Assembly (NCBI GenBank): GCA_900316245.1
Contig: ONCE01000005.1
Span: 26,955 to 90,954, forward strand
Reading direction: 5' to 3'
DNA: 64,000 bases
Source of the DNA: an uncultured Bacteroidales bacterium
GTDB lineage: Bacteria > Bacteroidota > Bacteroidia > Bacteroidales > UBA932
Below are positions 41,158-49,747 of this stretch, piece by piece. The notes under the pieces are model-generated. The model had not been told where the DNA came from, did no database searches, and saw only the letters and a program-made list of their open reading frames with translations. Numbering within the stretch: position 1 is the stretch's first letter; each line of letters starts with the position of its first letter. The position numbers and the translations under genes are program-made.

Positions 41158-44100
41158 GCATCTACAGAACATCCGTAGAACATCCGGTAACCACCGCGCT
41201 TATCTTCCTGGCGCTTGCCATCCTGGGTGTCTTCTCCCTGGTGCAGCTGCCGGTAGATAACCTGCCGGACTTTGAATCCAACACCATTATGGTGATGAGC
41301 TCCTATCCCGGCGCATCGGCAGAGGACGTGGAGACCAACCTCACCAAGGTGCTGGAGAACTCCCTCAACGGCGTTCCCAAACTGAAGAACCTTACTTCCA
41401 ACTCCCGTGAGAACATTGCCGTCCTCACCCTGGAATTCGAATACGGAACGCCCATCGACGAAGCCACCAACGACGTCCGCGATAAACTGGATATGGTGAG
41501 CCAGAGCCTTCCGGACGGAGCATCGGCCCCCTTCATCTTCAAGTTCAGCGCCGACGACCTCCCCATCCTCATCCTCTCCGCTACGGCCAACCAGAGCGTC
41601 AGCGCCCTGGACAAGATCCTGGACGAGCGGGTGGCCACTCCGCTGGCCCGCGTGACGGGTGTGGGTACGGTTTCCGTGGCCGGCGCCCCCAAGCGTGAGA
41701 TCCAGGTCTACTGCGACCCTTCCAAGCTGGAGGCCTACAACCTGAGCATCAGCGCCATCTCCTCCATCATTGCCGCCGAGAACCGCAACATCCCTTCCGG
41801 CAGCATCGATATCGGCTCCGACACATATACCCTCCGCATCAAGAAGGAGTTCCAGGATCCCTCCGAACTCCTGGACATCGTGCTGGGTTCCGTCGGTGGC
41901 GGTACCATCTATCTGCGTGACGTGGCCCGCATTACCGATACCGTGGAAGAGAAGTCCCAGGAGTCCTACACCAACGGTGTACGCGGCGCCCAGATCATCA
42001 TCCAGAAGCAGTCCGGCTACAATACCGTTGAGGTTATCAAGAAAGTAAAAGCCACCCTGGCAGGCCTGGAACGCAATCTTCCGGCCGACATCAAGATTAC
42101 CACGGTGGTAGACAATTCCGACAACATCCTCCGTACCATCGGCTCCCTCAAGGAGACCATCCTCATCACCTTCCTGGTGGTTATGCTGGTGGTCTTCCTC
42201 TTCCTGGGCCGCCTCAAGGGTACGCTCATCGTGGTGCTGTCCATCCCTATCGCCCTGCTGGCATCCCTGATGTACCTGTTTGCCACGGGCAACACGCTCA
42301 ACATCATCTCTATGAGCGCCCTGTCCATAGCCATCGGTATGGTGGTGGATGACGCCATCGTGGTGCTGGAGAACGTGACCTCGCACTTGGAGCGGGGAGA
42401 GAAGCCCAAGGAAGCCGCCGTCCACGGCACGGCCGAGGTAGGTATTTCCGTTATTGCCTCAACCCTCACCATGCTGTGCGTGTTCCTGCCCCTGACTATG
42501 ATGACCGGTATGGCCGGCATTATGTTCCGCCAGCTGGGCTTCATCGTCTCCATCATTATGATCGTGTCCACCACGGCCGCCCTTACGCTGGTTCCTATGC
42601 TGTGCTCCGTTCTTATGAACAATGACCCCACCACCAACAAGCTGTATGTGTGGGTGTTCAGCTATGTGAACCGCTTCCTGGACGGCGTTTCGGCCGGTTA
42701 TTCCCGCCTCATTTCCTGGTGTATGCGGCACAAGAAGATCATCCTGGCCGGTGCCATTGTGATCTTCGTGGCCGTGATGGCCCTCTATGTGCCCCGGATG
42801 AAGACGGAGTTCTTCCCCAACTCGGATGCCGGCCGTCTGCGCGCCACCATCGAACTGCCCATCGGTACCGCACAGGACGTAACCCGCGACGTAGCCGCCA
42901 GAATCTACGAAAAGATTATGGCCGATGTGCCCGAAGTGAGGGTTATGAGTTACAGTTTCGGCCAGGCCGATTCTGAAAACGCCTTTGCCTCGATGCAGCA
43001 GAACGGTACGTACCTCATCTCGATGAACATCAACGTAGGCTCTATGGAAGAGCGTAAGCGCTCGGTCTCCGAGATTGCAGACGTAATCCGGGCCGATCTG
43101 AAGCTCTTCCCGGAACTGAACCGCTACAACGTGACGGAAGGTATGGGTATGGGCGGCCGCGCCTCGGTGCAGCTGGAAATCTACGGCTACGATTTCACGG
43201 AAACGGAGAACGCCGCCCGCGAAATGCGCGCCCAGATGATGGAAAGCGGCCTCTTTGCACAGGCCATCCTGTCCCGAGACCAGTACACGCCTGAATACGA
43301 GGTAGACTTTGACCGTGAGAAACTGGCCCTGAACGGTCTCAACTCCGTTACGGCTGCTATGGCCGTATCCGCCGCCATGAGCGGTTCCGTGGCCTCCTAC
43401 TACCGTGAAGACGGTGACGAGTACAACATCCGCGTCCGCTATGCCCCGGAATTCCGCACCAGTATGGAAGACCTGGAGAACGTGATCATCACCAATACGG
43501 CCGGCCGTACCCTCAAGGTAAGGGATCTGGGCCGCATCGTGGAATCCAAGGTTCCGCCCACCATCCAGCGAAAGAACCGTGACCGTTACATTTCCGTGAA
43601 TGGCATTATGGCCTCCGGCAAAACCCTGAGCGACGGTGTGGAGTTCGTGCAGGCCCACCTGGATGCCCACCCGCTGCCCCAGGGACTTACCTGGCAGATT
43701 GGCGGGGACTACGAGGAACAGCAGGATATGTTCTCCAGCATGATCCTCCTGGCCCTGCTGATCATCATCCTGGTGTATATGGTGATGGCCTCCCAGTTCG
43801 AATCCTTTATGGGACCGTTCGTGATTATGTTCTCCATCCCGTTCGCCTTTGTGGGCGTGGCCCTGGGCAATATGGCCGCCGGCCTGGCAGTGGGTGTGAT
43901 GTCGGCCATCGGTATCATCATCCTGCTGGGTATTGTGGTGAAGAACGGTATCGTGCTCATTGACTACACCATCCTGCTGCAGGAACGTGGCTACAGCGTG
44001 AGGGATGCCTCCGTGGAGGCTGCCAAGAGCCGTCTGCGTCCTATCCTGATGACCACCCTTACCACCGTTCTGGGTATGCTCCCGATGGCCCTGGGACGTG

Positions 44101-44246
44101 GAGAAGGTTCCGAAATGTGGAACGGTCTGGGTACCACCGTGGCCTGGGGTCTGAGTATCTCCACCCTCATTACCCTGGTCCTCATCCCCGTCCTCTATTG
44201 CGGATTTACAGAACACCGACAGAAGCGTAAGGCCCGCGCGCAATAA
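41154..44246 (+). CDS. RND efflux transporter permease (AcrB/MexB superfamily)
   Basis: A 1030-residue inner-membrane RND pump. Transmembrane helix 1 (TTALIFLALAILGVFSLVQL), the TM4 proton-relay segment with ALSIAIGMVVDDAIVVLENV carrying the two essential Asp residues, and the second-half counterpart MSAIGIIILLGIVVKNGIVL are clear, as are two large periplasmic loops. It uses proton motive force to expel substrates through the adaptor and the TolC-type channel. The drug range cannot be inferred; the twin Asp type suggests a hydrophobic/amphiphilic (HAE-like) rather than heavy-metal pump. A single GTCAT palindrome follows the stop. Confidence 0.95.
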   Translation: MSIYRTSVEHPVTTALIFLALAILGVFSLVQLPVDNLPDFESNTIMVMSSYPGASAEDVETNLTKVLENSLNGVPKLKNLTSNSRENIAVLTLEFEYGTPIDEATNDVRDKLDMVSQSLPDGASAPFIFKFSADDLPILILSATANQSVSALDKILDERVATPLARVTGVGTVSVAGAPKREIQVYCDPSKLEAYNLSISAISSIIAAENRNIPSGSIDIGSDTYTLRIKKEFQDPSELLDIVLGSVGGGTIYLRDVARITDTVEEKSQESYTNGVRGAQIIIQKQSGYNTVEVIKKVKATLAGLERNLPADIKITTVVDNSDNILRTIGSLKETILITFLVVMLVVFLFLGRLKGTLIVVLSIPIALLASLMYLFATGNTLNIISMSALSIAIGMVVDDAIVVLENVTSHLERGEKPKEAAVHGTAEVGISVIASTLTMLCVFLPLTMMTGMAGIMFRQLGFIVSIIMIVSTTAALTLVPMLCSVLMNNDPTTNKLYVWVFSYVNRFLDGVSAGYSRLISWCMRHKKIILAGAIVIFVAVMALYVPRMKTEFFPNSDAGRLRATIELPIGTAQDVTRDVAARIYEKIMADVPEVRVMSYSFGQADSENAFASMQQNGTYLISMNINVGSMEERKRSVSEIADVIRADLKLFPELNRYNVTEGMGMGGRASVQLEIYGYDFTETENAAREMRAQMMESGLFAQAILSRDQYTPEYEVDFDREKLALNGLNSVTAAMAVSAAMSGSVASYYREDGDEYNIRVRYAPEFRTSMEDLENVIITNTAGRTLKVRDLGRIVESKVPPTIQRKNRDRYISVNGIMASGKTLSDGVEFVQAHLDAHPLPQGLTWQIGGDYEEQQDMFSSMILLALLIIILVYMVMASQFESFMGPFVIMFSIPFAFVGVALGNMAAGLAVGVMSAIGIIILLGIVVKNGIVLIDYTILLQERGYSVRDASVEAAKSRLRPILMTTLTTVLGMLPMALGRGEGSEMWNGLGTTVAWGLSISTLITLVLIPVLYCGFTEHRQKRKARAQ

Positions 44247-44271
44247 GAGCCCGTCGCAGAGCAAAGTAAAC

Positions 44272-44300
44272 GTCATGCCCGGCCCTGACCGGGCATCTCC
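44272..44300 (+). repeat. Single GTCAT-type palindrome, intergenic
   Basis: GTCATGCCCGG-CCCTGA-CCGGGCATCTCC, the same unit as at 22307-22335 and as the right units of the in-frame pairs. It lies between the RND gene and the PII-like gene, 14 bases before the latter's ATG, where it could affect the downstream translation start. Confidence 0.8.
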
Positions 44301-44314
44301 AAAAGGATCGTATT

Positions 44315-44608
44315 ATGAAAGCGATATTTATAGCATACAATCAGGCTTACAATCAGGAGATTGTAGAGCTGCTGGAAGGTTTGGGACAGCGCGGTTACAC
44401 CGCGTGGAATGAGATTGGCGGCCGCGGAAGCATTGACGGCGAGCCCCATCTGGGAAGCCACGCCTGGCCCACGCAGAACCACGCCCTCCTTACCGTGGTG
44501 GACGACGCCCTGGTAGACCCTATCATGGCCCACCTCCGCGACACCGACGCCGCCAATAAGGCCCTGGGCCTCCGAGCCTACGTTCTACCCGTAGAACAGG
44601 CGATTTAG
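44315..44608 (+). CDS. PII-like regulatory protein linked to the RND operon
   Basis: A 97-residue protein with the ferredoxin-like alternation of a PII-type protein: KAIFIAYNQAYNQEIVELLE in beta1-alpha1, GYTAWNEIGGRGSIDGEPHL around the T-loop position, HALLTVVDDALVDPIMAHL, and a C-terminal strand LRAYVLPVEQAI. Comparable small PII/DUF3240-like proteins accompany RND pumps in other bacteria and may bind the pump or a small ligand. It lies 68 bases after the pump gene. The exact family and ligand are not recognised; the PII assignment is by fold pattern. Confidence 0.6.
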   Translation: MKAIFIAYNQAYNQEIVELLEGLGQRGYTAWNEIGGRGSIDGEPHLGSHAWPTQNHALLTVVDDALVDPIMAHLRDTDAANKALGLRAYVLPVEQAI

Positions 44609-44643
44609 CGTCCCTGTCATCTATGACATCTTGGAAAAATTTG

Positions 44644-44651
44644 TATATTTG
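44644..44651 (+). promoter_or_regulatory. -7 box for trxA, with palindromes upstream
   Basis: TATATTTG, 23 bases before the trxA ATG. The palindromes TGTCAT-CT-ATGACA (44615-44628) and GTTCTAC-CC-GTAGAAC (44582-44597, within the preceding gene's end) lie upstream and may be operators. Confidence 0.45.
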
Positions 44652-44674
44652 TGAAACTAAAACATTGATGAACT

Positions 44675-44989
44675 ATGCCTAAAGTAGCAACCAATAACAA
44701 TTTCGAAGAGCTGCTGCAAGACAGCAAGCTGGTCATTGTGGACTTCTGGGCCACCTGGTGTGGTCCCTGCCGTATGCTTTCTCCCATTCTGGACGAACTG
44801 GAAGAAGAAATGGCAGACCAGATTACCGTAGTCAAGGTGAATGTAGACGATGCAGACACCGTAGCCGCCCAGTACCGCATTATGAGCATCCCCACCCTTC
44901 TGTTCTTCAAGAACGGACAGATTGTAGACAAGACCGTAGGCGCCATGCCCAAGGCCACTTTAGCTGAAAAGATCAAAGCTAACCTATAA
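44675..44989 (+). CDS. trxA: Thioredoxin
   Basis: A 104-residue cytosolic thioredoxin. The active site is DFWATWCGPCRML (CGPC), with the cis-proline loop SIPTLLFFKNGQ and the buried Asp in KLVIVDFWA. No signal peptide, so it acts in the cytosol as a general dithiol reductant. It has its own promoter. The barrel-protein gene follows after 13 bases. Confidence 0.96.
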   Translation: MPKVATNNNFEELLQDSKLVIVDFWATWCGPCRMLSPILDELEEEMADQITVVKVNVDDADTVAAQYRIMSIPTLLFFKNGQIVDKTVGAMPKATLAEKIKANL

Positions 44990-45002
44990 TTAACTTCAAG
45001 CG

Positions 45003-45671
45003 ATGAAAAAAATTCTGACCTTCCTGGTGGCCGTTTTGGCTACCGCAACCATGGCTCACGCCCAGTTTGGTATCATCGGCGGTTGGACCACTTCCAACAC
45101 CTCCATCAATACCAAGGACTTCAAAGAGAATTTCAAGGGCCTTGACAACTTCCACGCCGGTATTGCGTACCACGCAAAACTCCCGCTGGGATTTGCCGTT
45201 CAGCCGGAACTCACCTATGAGATGAAGGGTGCCAAGTTCAGCTCCGACCAAAACTTCGTGGCCGGTCTTCTTTCCACCAAGTCCCACGGCGTAGAGCTGG
45301 GTGTCGGTGTCCAGTGGGGTGTAGACCTCCTCGTGGCCCGTCCTTTCATTGTGGCAGAACCTTACATCGGTTATGTGTTCAAGAGCAACGAGCAGTATTC
45401 TGTGGGTACCTCCACGCTTCAGGTGGATCCCCTGGAAGTTTCCAAGTTCCTGAACGACGCCAAGAACAAGCTCGAATACGGTATTTCCCTGGGTGCCGGT
45501 GTTGACATCGTAAGACACATCCAGATTTCCGTGAAGTGGTTCAAGAACCTGGGACCTCTTTACAACGAGGGTATGTTCAACGCCAACAGCATCTATGCCA
45601 ACGTAGCAGCTGCTTACAAGGACACCAAGAACTATCAAGGTATCAAGGTTACCCTGGGCATCTTCTTCTAA
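45003..45671 (+). CDS. Outer membrane beta-barrel protein (porin-like)
   Basis: A 222-residue exported protein (signal MKKILTFLVAVLATATMAHA, cleavage before QFG). The mature part alternates amphipathic strands and tight turns (GIIGGWTTSNTSINTKDF, LGVGVQWGVDLLVARPFIVA, YGISLGAGVDIVRHIQIS) and ends with the aromatic VTLGIFF, as in the OMP_b-brl_2 barrels of Bacteroidetes. No function beyond a small outer-membrane barrel can be assigned. It lies between trxA and a LOG family gene; whether they share a transcript is unclear. Confidence 0.8.
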   Translation: MKKILTFLVAVLATATMAHAQFGIIGGWTTSNTSINTKDFKENFKGLDNFHAGIAYHAKLPLGFAVQPELTYEMKGAKFSSDQNFVAGLLSTKSHGVELGVGVQWGVDLLVARPFIVAEPYIGYVFKSNEQYSVGTSTLQVDPLEVSKFLNDAKNKLEYGISLGAGVDIVRHIQISVKWFKNLGPLYNEGMFNANSIYANVAAAYKDTKNYQGIKVTLGIFF

Positions 45672-45677
45672 CAGTCG

Positions 45678-46205
45678 ATGAAACAGGTCACCATCTATTG
45701 CTCATCCAGCAATAAGATAGATCCCAAATACAACGAGGCAGCGCGTGAACTAGTTCGCGCGCTGCACGCTTTGGGATACGGAATCATTTCCGGCGGTGGT
45801 GCCCGTGGCACCATGGGGGCCATTACCGACGAATCCGTCCGCGTAGGAGGCCATCACGTGGCCGTCCTGCCCCGTTTTATGGACGGGCTGGAGAACACGG
45901 AAATCACCCGTGTCATCTGGACGGACACGATGAGCACCCGCAAGGAATTTATGAGGGCCGATACCTGTGCCGCCATTGCCCTCCCGGGCGGAATCGGCAC
46001 GATGGACGAGCTCATCGAGACCCTGGTGCTGGCCAAGTTGGGCCGCTATCAGGGAAAGATCATGGCCCTGAACCTGGACGGTTATTACGAGCCCCTCAAA
46101 ACCCTGTTGGACCACTACGTTAAACACCAGATGATGGCACCGGAAGACCGGGAACTGATGAAGTTCCCCAACACGGTGGAAGAACTGATAGCCTTACTCA
46201 AGTAA
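45678..46205 (+). CDS. LOG family nucleotide phosphoribohydrolase (TIGR00730 type)
   Basis: A 175-residue Rossmann-like protein. The phosphate/ribose-binding pair typical of LOG proteins is clear: GGGARGTMGAITDESVR and LPGGIGTMDELIETL. Characterised relatives split cytokinin riboside or purine nucleoside 5'-monophosphates into base plus ribose 5-phosphate. The bacterial role is probably nucleotide turnover. Length is normal. The stop overlaps the next gene's ATG by one base (TAATG). Confidence 0.88.
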   Translation: MKQVTIYCSSSNKIDPKYNEAARELVRALHALGYGIISGGGARGTMGAITDESVRVGGHHVAVLPRFMDGLENTEITRVIWTDTMSTRKEFMRADTCAAIALPGGIGTMDELIETLVLAKLGRYQGKIMALNLDGYYEPLKTLLDHYVKHQMMAPEDRELMKFPNTVEELIALLK

Positions 46206-47185
46206 TGAACGAAATCCTCGCCTATCTCAAGCCCGGACTGGAGCAAGTGAATTCTTTCATAGATGCTGCGCTTCGCAGTGACATCGAACTCCTGGATAGC
46301 ACCAACCGCAGCCTGCGGGAGCATCCGGGTAAGATGATGCGTCCCATCCTGGCCTTGCTGGTGGCAGAGGCGGCTGGTCAGGCCACGCCGCCCGAGGATA
46401 CGTACCGGTATGCGGCCGCTACGGAACTCCTGCACAACGCCACCCTCCTGCACGACGACGTGGTGGACGGTGCCACGGAGCGCCGCGGTATCCCCACGGT
46501 GGCCTCCCTGCTGGGGGGCTCGGCGGCCGTGCTGATAGGCGACTACTGGCTGCAGAAATGTCTGCGGCTCATCCTGGGAGCCCGGCGGGAGACCGACCGC
46601 GTGCTCCGGCTCTTTGCCCAGACCCTGGGCCACCTCACGGAAGGCGAGCTCCTGCAGATGCAGAAATCCACTACAGGAGATACCACCGAGGCCGATTACC
46701 TTCGCATCATCTACGGAAAAACCGCTTCCCTCTTTGAGTCTACGGCCCTTTCGGCCGCCATTTCGGTGAGCGCGCCCGAGGAAGTTGTCCGCGCCATGGG
46801 AGACTTTGCCGTTCAGTTGGGCATAGCCTTCCAGATCAAAGACGACATCTTCGATTATTCCGATGCGTCGGAAGCCCTGGGCAAGCCGGTGGGCATAGAC
46901 CTCCTGGAACAGAAGATTACCCAGCCGCTGCTTTGCGCGTTGGAGCAGGTTTCCCCCGAAGAGCAGAAGAGAATCCGCGGCCTGGTGGCCAAAATTGCAG
47001 ACCAGCCGTCCCTGGCCGACGAGGTTTCGGCCTTTGTCAAGGAGCACGGCGGTGTGTCCCTGGCCATAGCCGAGATGGACAAGCACGTGGAACTGGCCAT
47101 CTCCTTCCTGAATGTCCTGCCGGATTCCAAGCAGAAAGGCTATCTGGAAAGACTGGCCCGTTTTGTAGGTCAACGCGAGAAATAA
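46205..47185 (+). CDS. Polyprenyl diphosphate synthase
   Basis: A 326-residue trans-prenyltransferase. The two Asp-rich motifs bind Mg-diphosphate: LLHDDVVDGATERRG (first) and QIKDDIFDYSDA (second). The helix before the first motif and the KTASLFESTALS segment are also conserved. It likely makes the long side chain of menaquinone (heptaprenyl to decaprenyl length) and so belongs functionally with MenG encoded at 28749; the chain length cannot be read reliably from sequence. The next gene follows directly, with no gap. Confidence 0.93.
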   Translation: MNEILAYLKPGLEQVNSFIDAALRSDIELLDSTNRSLREHPGKMMRPILALLVAEAAGQATPPEDTYRYAAATELLHNATLLHDDVVDGATERRGIPTVASLLGGSAAVLIGDYWLQKCLRLILGARRETDRVLRLFAQTLGHLTEGELLQMQKSTTGDTTEADYLRIIYGKTASLFESTALSAAISVSAPEEVVRAMGDFAVQLGIAFQIKDDIFDYSDASEALGKPVGIDLLEQKITQPLLCALEQVSPEEQKRIRGLVAKIADQPSLADEVSAFVKEHGGVSLAIAEMDKHVELAISFLNVLPDSKQKGYLERLARFVGQREK

Positions 47186-48160
47186 ATGGAGATTTACGGC
47201 AATACGGAGGTGAGTCGCGCCCTCTCCCAGATGGTGGAGAGCGGCCACATTCCGCACGCCATGCTCCTGCACCAGGACGACGGCGGCTGCGCCTTCCCGC
47301 TGGTGCTTCACTTTTTGGAAGAGCTTTACGGCGGCAACCCCCGCGTGAAGAAACTCATCCACCCGGACATCCATTTCGTGTTCCCGGTGGCGGGACCGGA
47401 CAAACCCGTATCGCTGCAGTTCATTGCCCCCTTCCGGGAGCTTTTGCTGCAGAACCCCTATTTTTACGAAAACGAGCTCTACAGCGCCATAGGCATAGAA
47501 GGCAAGCAGGCCGGCATCTCCGTGAACGAGGCCCGCAGCGTGCTGGACCGCCTGTCGCTGAGCGCCGTTGAGGGAGGCTGGCGCAGCGTAGTGCTGTACC
47601 TCCCCGAGAAGATGAACGTGCAGGCGGCCAACGCCCTCCTCAAGATGGTGGAGGAACCGCCGCAGAAAACGCTCTTCCTTCTCATCACCCAAGCTCCGGA
47701 GAAGGTGCTCCAGACCATCTCCTCGCGCTGTCTGCATCTGAGGGTGCAGCCCCTTTCGCCGGAGGCCGATGCCCAGGTGCACCAGGCCGAAGTAGCCGGC
47801 AACGCCGTCCTGGAAGACCTCTTCCACGACCTCCTGGAGGCCGTGGCCCAGAAGGATCTTCTCAAGGCCCTGGAAACCGGAGACGCCGTGGCAGACCTGA
47901 AGGTGCGTGAGCAGCAGAAGACCTTCTGCCGCCTGGCCGCCGAAGACCTCCGCCGGCTGTTCCTCCTGCAGAAGAGCCCGCAGCTGGCCCGCATCCCGGA
48001 AGGGGAGGAGGACTGGTACAGGCGGCTCTCATCGGCCCTCAAACCTACTTTCCCGCGCAGGGCGATGGAATGCCTGAACCACTCCCTGATGCTGCTGGAG
48101 CGCAATGTGAATCAGAAAATCTTGTTTACCAATTTGGTGAACCAACTATATAGAATTTAA
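47186..48160 (+). CDS. DNA polymerase III subunit delta'-like protein
   Basis: A 324-residue clamp-loader subunit relative. The central region has the AAA+ sensor-type stretch NALLKMVEEPPQKTLFLLIT and SSRCLHLRVQPLS (SRC motif), and the C-terminal region is helical like the clamp-loader collar. The Walker A loop expected near residues 25-35 is degenerate (HAMLLHQDDGGCAFPL), so it probably cannot hydrolyse ATP, as is common for delta'. The four zinc-binding cysteines of some homologues are not seen. Immediately upstream of ricT, the usual Bacteroidales order. Confidence 0.88.
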   Translation: MEIYGNTEVSRALSQMVESGHIPHAMLLHQDDGGCAFPLVLHFLEELYGGNPRVKKLIHPDIHFVFPVAGPDKPVSLQFIAPFRELLLQNPYFYENELYSAIGIEGKQAGISVNEARSVLDRLSLSAVEGGWRSVVLYLPEKMNVQAANALLKMVEEPPQKTLFLLITQAPEKVLQTISSRCLHLRVQPLSPEADAQVHQAEVAGNAVLEDLFHDLLEAVAQKDLLKALETGDAVADLKVREQQKTFCRLAAEDLRRLFLLQKSPQLARIPEGEEDWYRRLSSALKPTFPRRAMECLNHSLMLLERNVNQKILFTNLVNQLYRI

Positions 48161-48161
48161 A

Positions 48162-49316
48162 ATGAACGACTATTCCAACGAGTCCATCCAATACGACTGT
48201 TTCCGCGGCTGCACCATCGTGACCGACGAGGAAACCGGCGAAAACGATATCCGCTACCGGCAGGGCTGTTGCAAGCTGGAAGTATACAACGTGCTCAAGG
48301 GCATTTCCCAGGAGCAGTGGGGCAACTACTTCGAGGTGCGCTTCAAGAATACCCGCAAAGGCATTTATGTGAACGCTTCGGGCCAGAGCATCAAGACCGG
48401 CGACCTGGTGGTGGTGGAAGCCGCCAGCGGCCACGATCTGGGCATTGTAACCCTGGAAGGACCCATTGTGGGCCGCCAGATGCGCTGCAAGGGCATAGAC
48501 CCGGAGAAGCAGGAACTCAAGAAAATCTACCGCAAGGCCCGTCCCTACGACATCCAGCGCTGGCAGGAAGCCATAGCCCGCGAGCAGGAAACGATGATCC
48601 GCGCCCGCGTGCTGGCCAACAACCTGGGCCTGGAGATGAAGATTGGAGACGTGGAGTTCCAGGGAGACGGCACCAAGGCCATCTTCTACTACATAGCCGA
48701 CGGCCGTGTAGACTTCCGCCAGCTCATCAAGGACTTCGCCGAGGAGTTCCACATCCGGGTGGAGATGAAGCAGATTGGCGCCCGCCAGGAAGCCGGCCTC
48801 ATCGGAGGTCTGGGCGTGTGCGGCCGCGAACTCTGCTGCGCCAACTATATCACTGAGTTCAAATCCATTACCACATCGGCCGCCCGTACGCAGGACCTCA
48901 GCCTGAACCCGCAGAAACTGGCCGGCCAGTGCGGCAAGCTCAAGTGCTGCCTCAATTACGAGGTGGCCGCCTATATGGACGCCCATTCCCGCATCCCCCG
49001 CGTGGTGGAACCGCTGGAATTCGAAGACGGCCAGGCCTGGCTGGTGAAGACCGATATTCTGGCCGAAACGATGTATTTCTCCTACGAGAAAGGCTCCCTG
49101 GCCCAGACTTTTGCGCTCAAGGCCGATGAAGTCCGCGAGATCCAGGCGATGAACCGCCGCGGCGAAAGGCCCGAAACCCTCCGCCAGGAAGAGATTTCGG
49201 CCCCTGAATTTGTGACCGGTCAGGGCGAGGACGCCATCAACCGTTTCGACCCTGAAAAGAAGAAGAAGCGCCGCAACCGCAACCATAACCGCAACCGAGA
49301 AAAGAAAGCCCAGTGA
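48162..49316 (+). CDS. PSP1 domain protein RicT (YaaT-like)
   Basis: A 384-residue cytosolic protein. The PSP1 core spans about residues 110-260, with the cysteine-rich signature LGVCGRELCCANYITEF and AGQCGKLKCCLNYEVAAY. In Bacillus, RicT (YaaT) works with RicA/RicF in a complex carrying Fe-S clusters that promotes RNase Y-dependent RNA maturation; the role in Bacteroidales is unknown. The C-terminus is a basic run (KKKKRRNRNHNRNREKKAQ), possibly RNA-binding. The stop overlaps the GTG start of gldH by three bases. Confidence 0.9.
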   Translation: MNDYSNESIQYDCFRGCTIVTDEETGENDIRYRQGCCKLEVYNVLKGISQEQWGNYFEVRFKNTRKGIYVNASGQSIKTGDLVVVEAASGHDLGIVTLEGPIVGRQMRCKGIDPEKQELKKIYRKARPYDIQRWQEAIAREQETMIRARVLANNLGLEMKIGDVEFQGDGTKAIFYYIADGRVDFRQLIKDFAEEFHIRVEMKQIGARQEAGLIGGLGVCGRELCCANYITEFKSITTSAARTQDLSLNPQKLAGQCGKLKCCLNYEVAAYMDAHSRIPRVVEPLEFEDGQAWLVKTDILAETMYFSYEKGSLAQTFALKADEVREIQAMNRRGERPETLRQEEISAPEFVTGQGEDAINRFDPEKKKKRRNRNHNRNREKKAQ

Positions 49317-49747
49317 GAAAAGTAGCGTTAGCCCTTCTGCTGGTGCTTCTGGCTTCCTGCCGGGAGCCCCTTTCCACCGAGCAGTTCGTGCGCGGAGCGG
49401 GTCCGTACGTGTTCACCGTGGATATGAGCGACACCACCGCGGCCTACGATTTTGACCTCTATACCCGCCTGGACGGCACTCACACGGAGATGCTCACCCT
49501 CCAGCCCGGCGCCCTGATCCGGGCCGAATGGCGCTCGCCCTCCGATTCCCTCCTGGTAGAAAAAGTTTACCTTCCGCTCCGGGGAGAGCGCACCACATAT
49601 TACTCCAAGGATATCTACGAGCCCTACAGGGCCGATGTCCGTCCGGCAGAACCCGGAATATGGACCCTGACCATCCGGGCCGAAGACCGGGCGCAGCTGC
49701 TGCCGCTCCGCGGGATGGGCCTGGTGATCAAGAAACACAGAGACTGA
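49313..49747 (+). CDS. gldH: GldH-like lipoprotein
   Basis: A 144-residue lipoprotein (GTG start; MRKVALALLLVLLASC, Cys16). The mature part is a beta-sandwich-like chain (YVFTVDMSDTTAAYDFDLY; RADVRPAEPGIWTLTIRAED). The assignment to GldH rests on size, lipoprotein signal, the closing 'W-x-L-x-I-x-x-x-D' pattern and position directly after ricT, which is the standard site for gldH in Bacteroidetes. GldH was named for gliding motility, but homologues occur in non-gliding Bacteroidales, where its role is unclear. The stop overlaps the trmB ATG. Confidence 0.65.
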   Translation: MRKVALALLLVLLASCREPLSTEQFVRGAGPYVFTVDMSDTTAAYDFDLYTRLDGTHTEMLTLQPGALIRAEWRSPSDSLLVEKVYLPLRGERTTYYSKDIYEPYRADVRPAEPGIWTLTIRAEDRAQLLPLRGMGLVIKKHRD

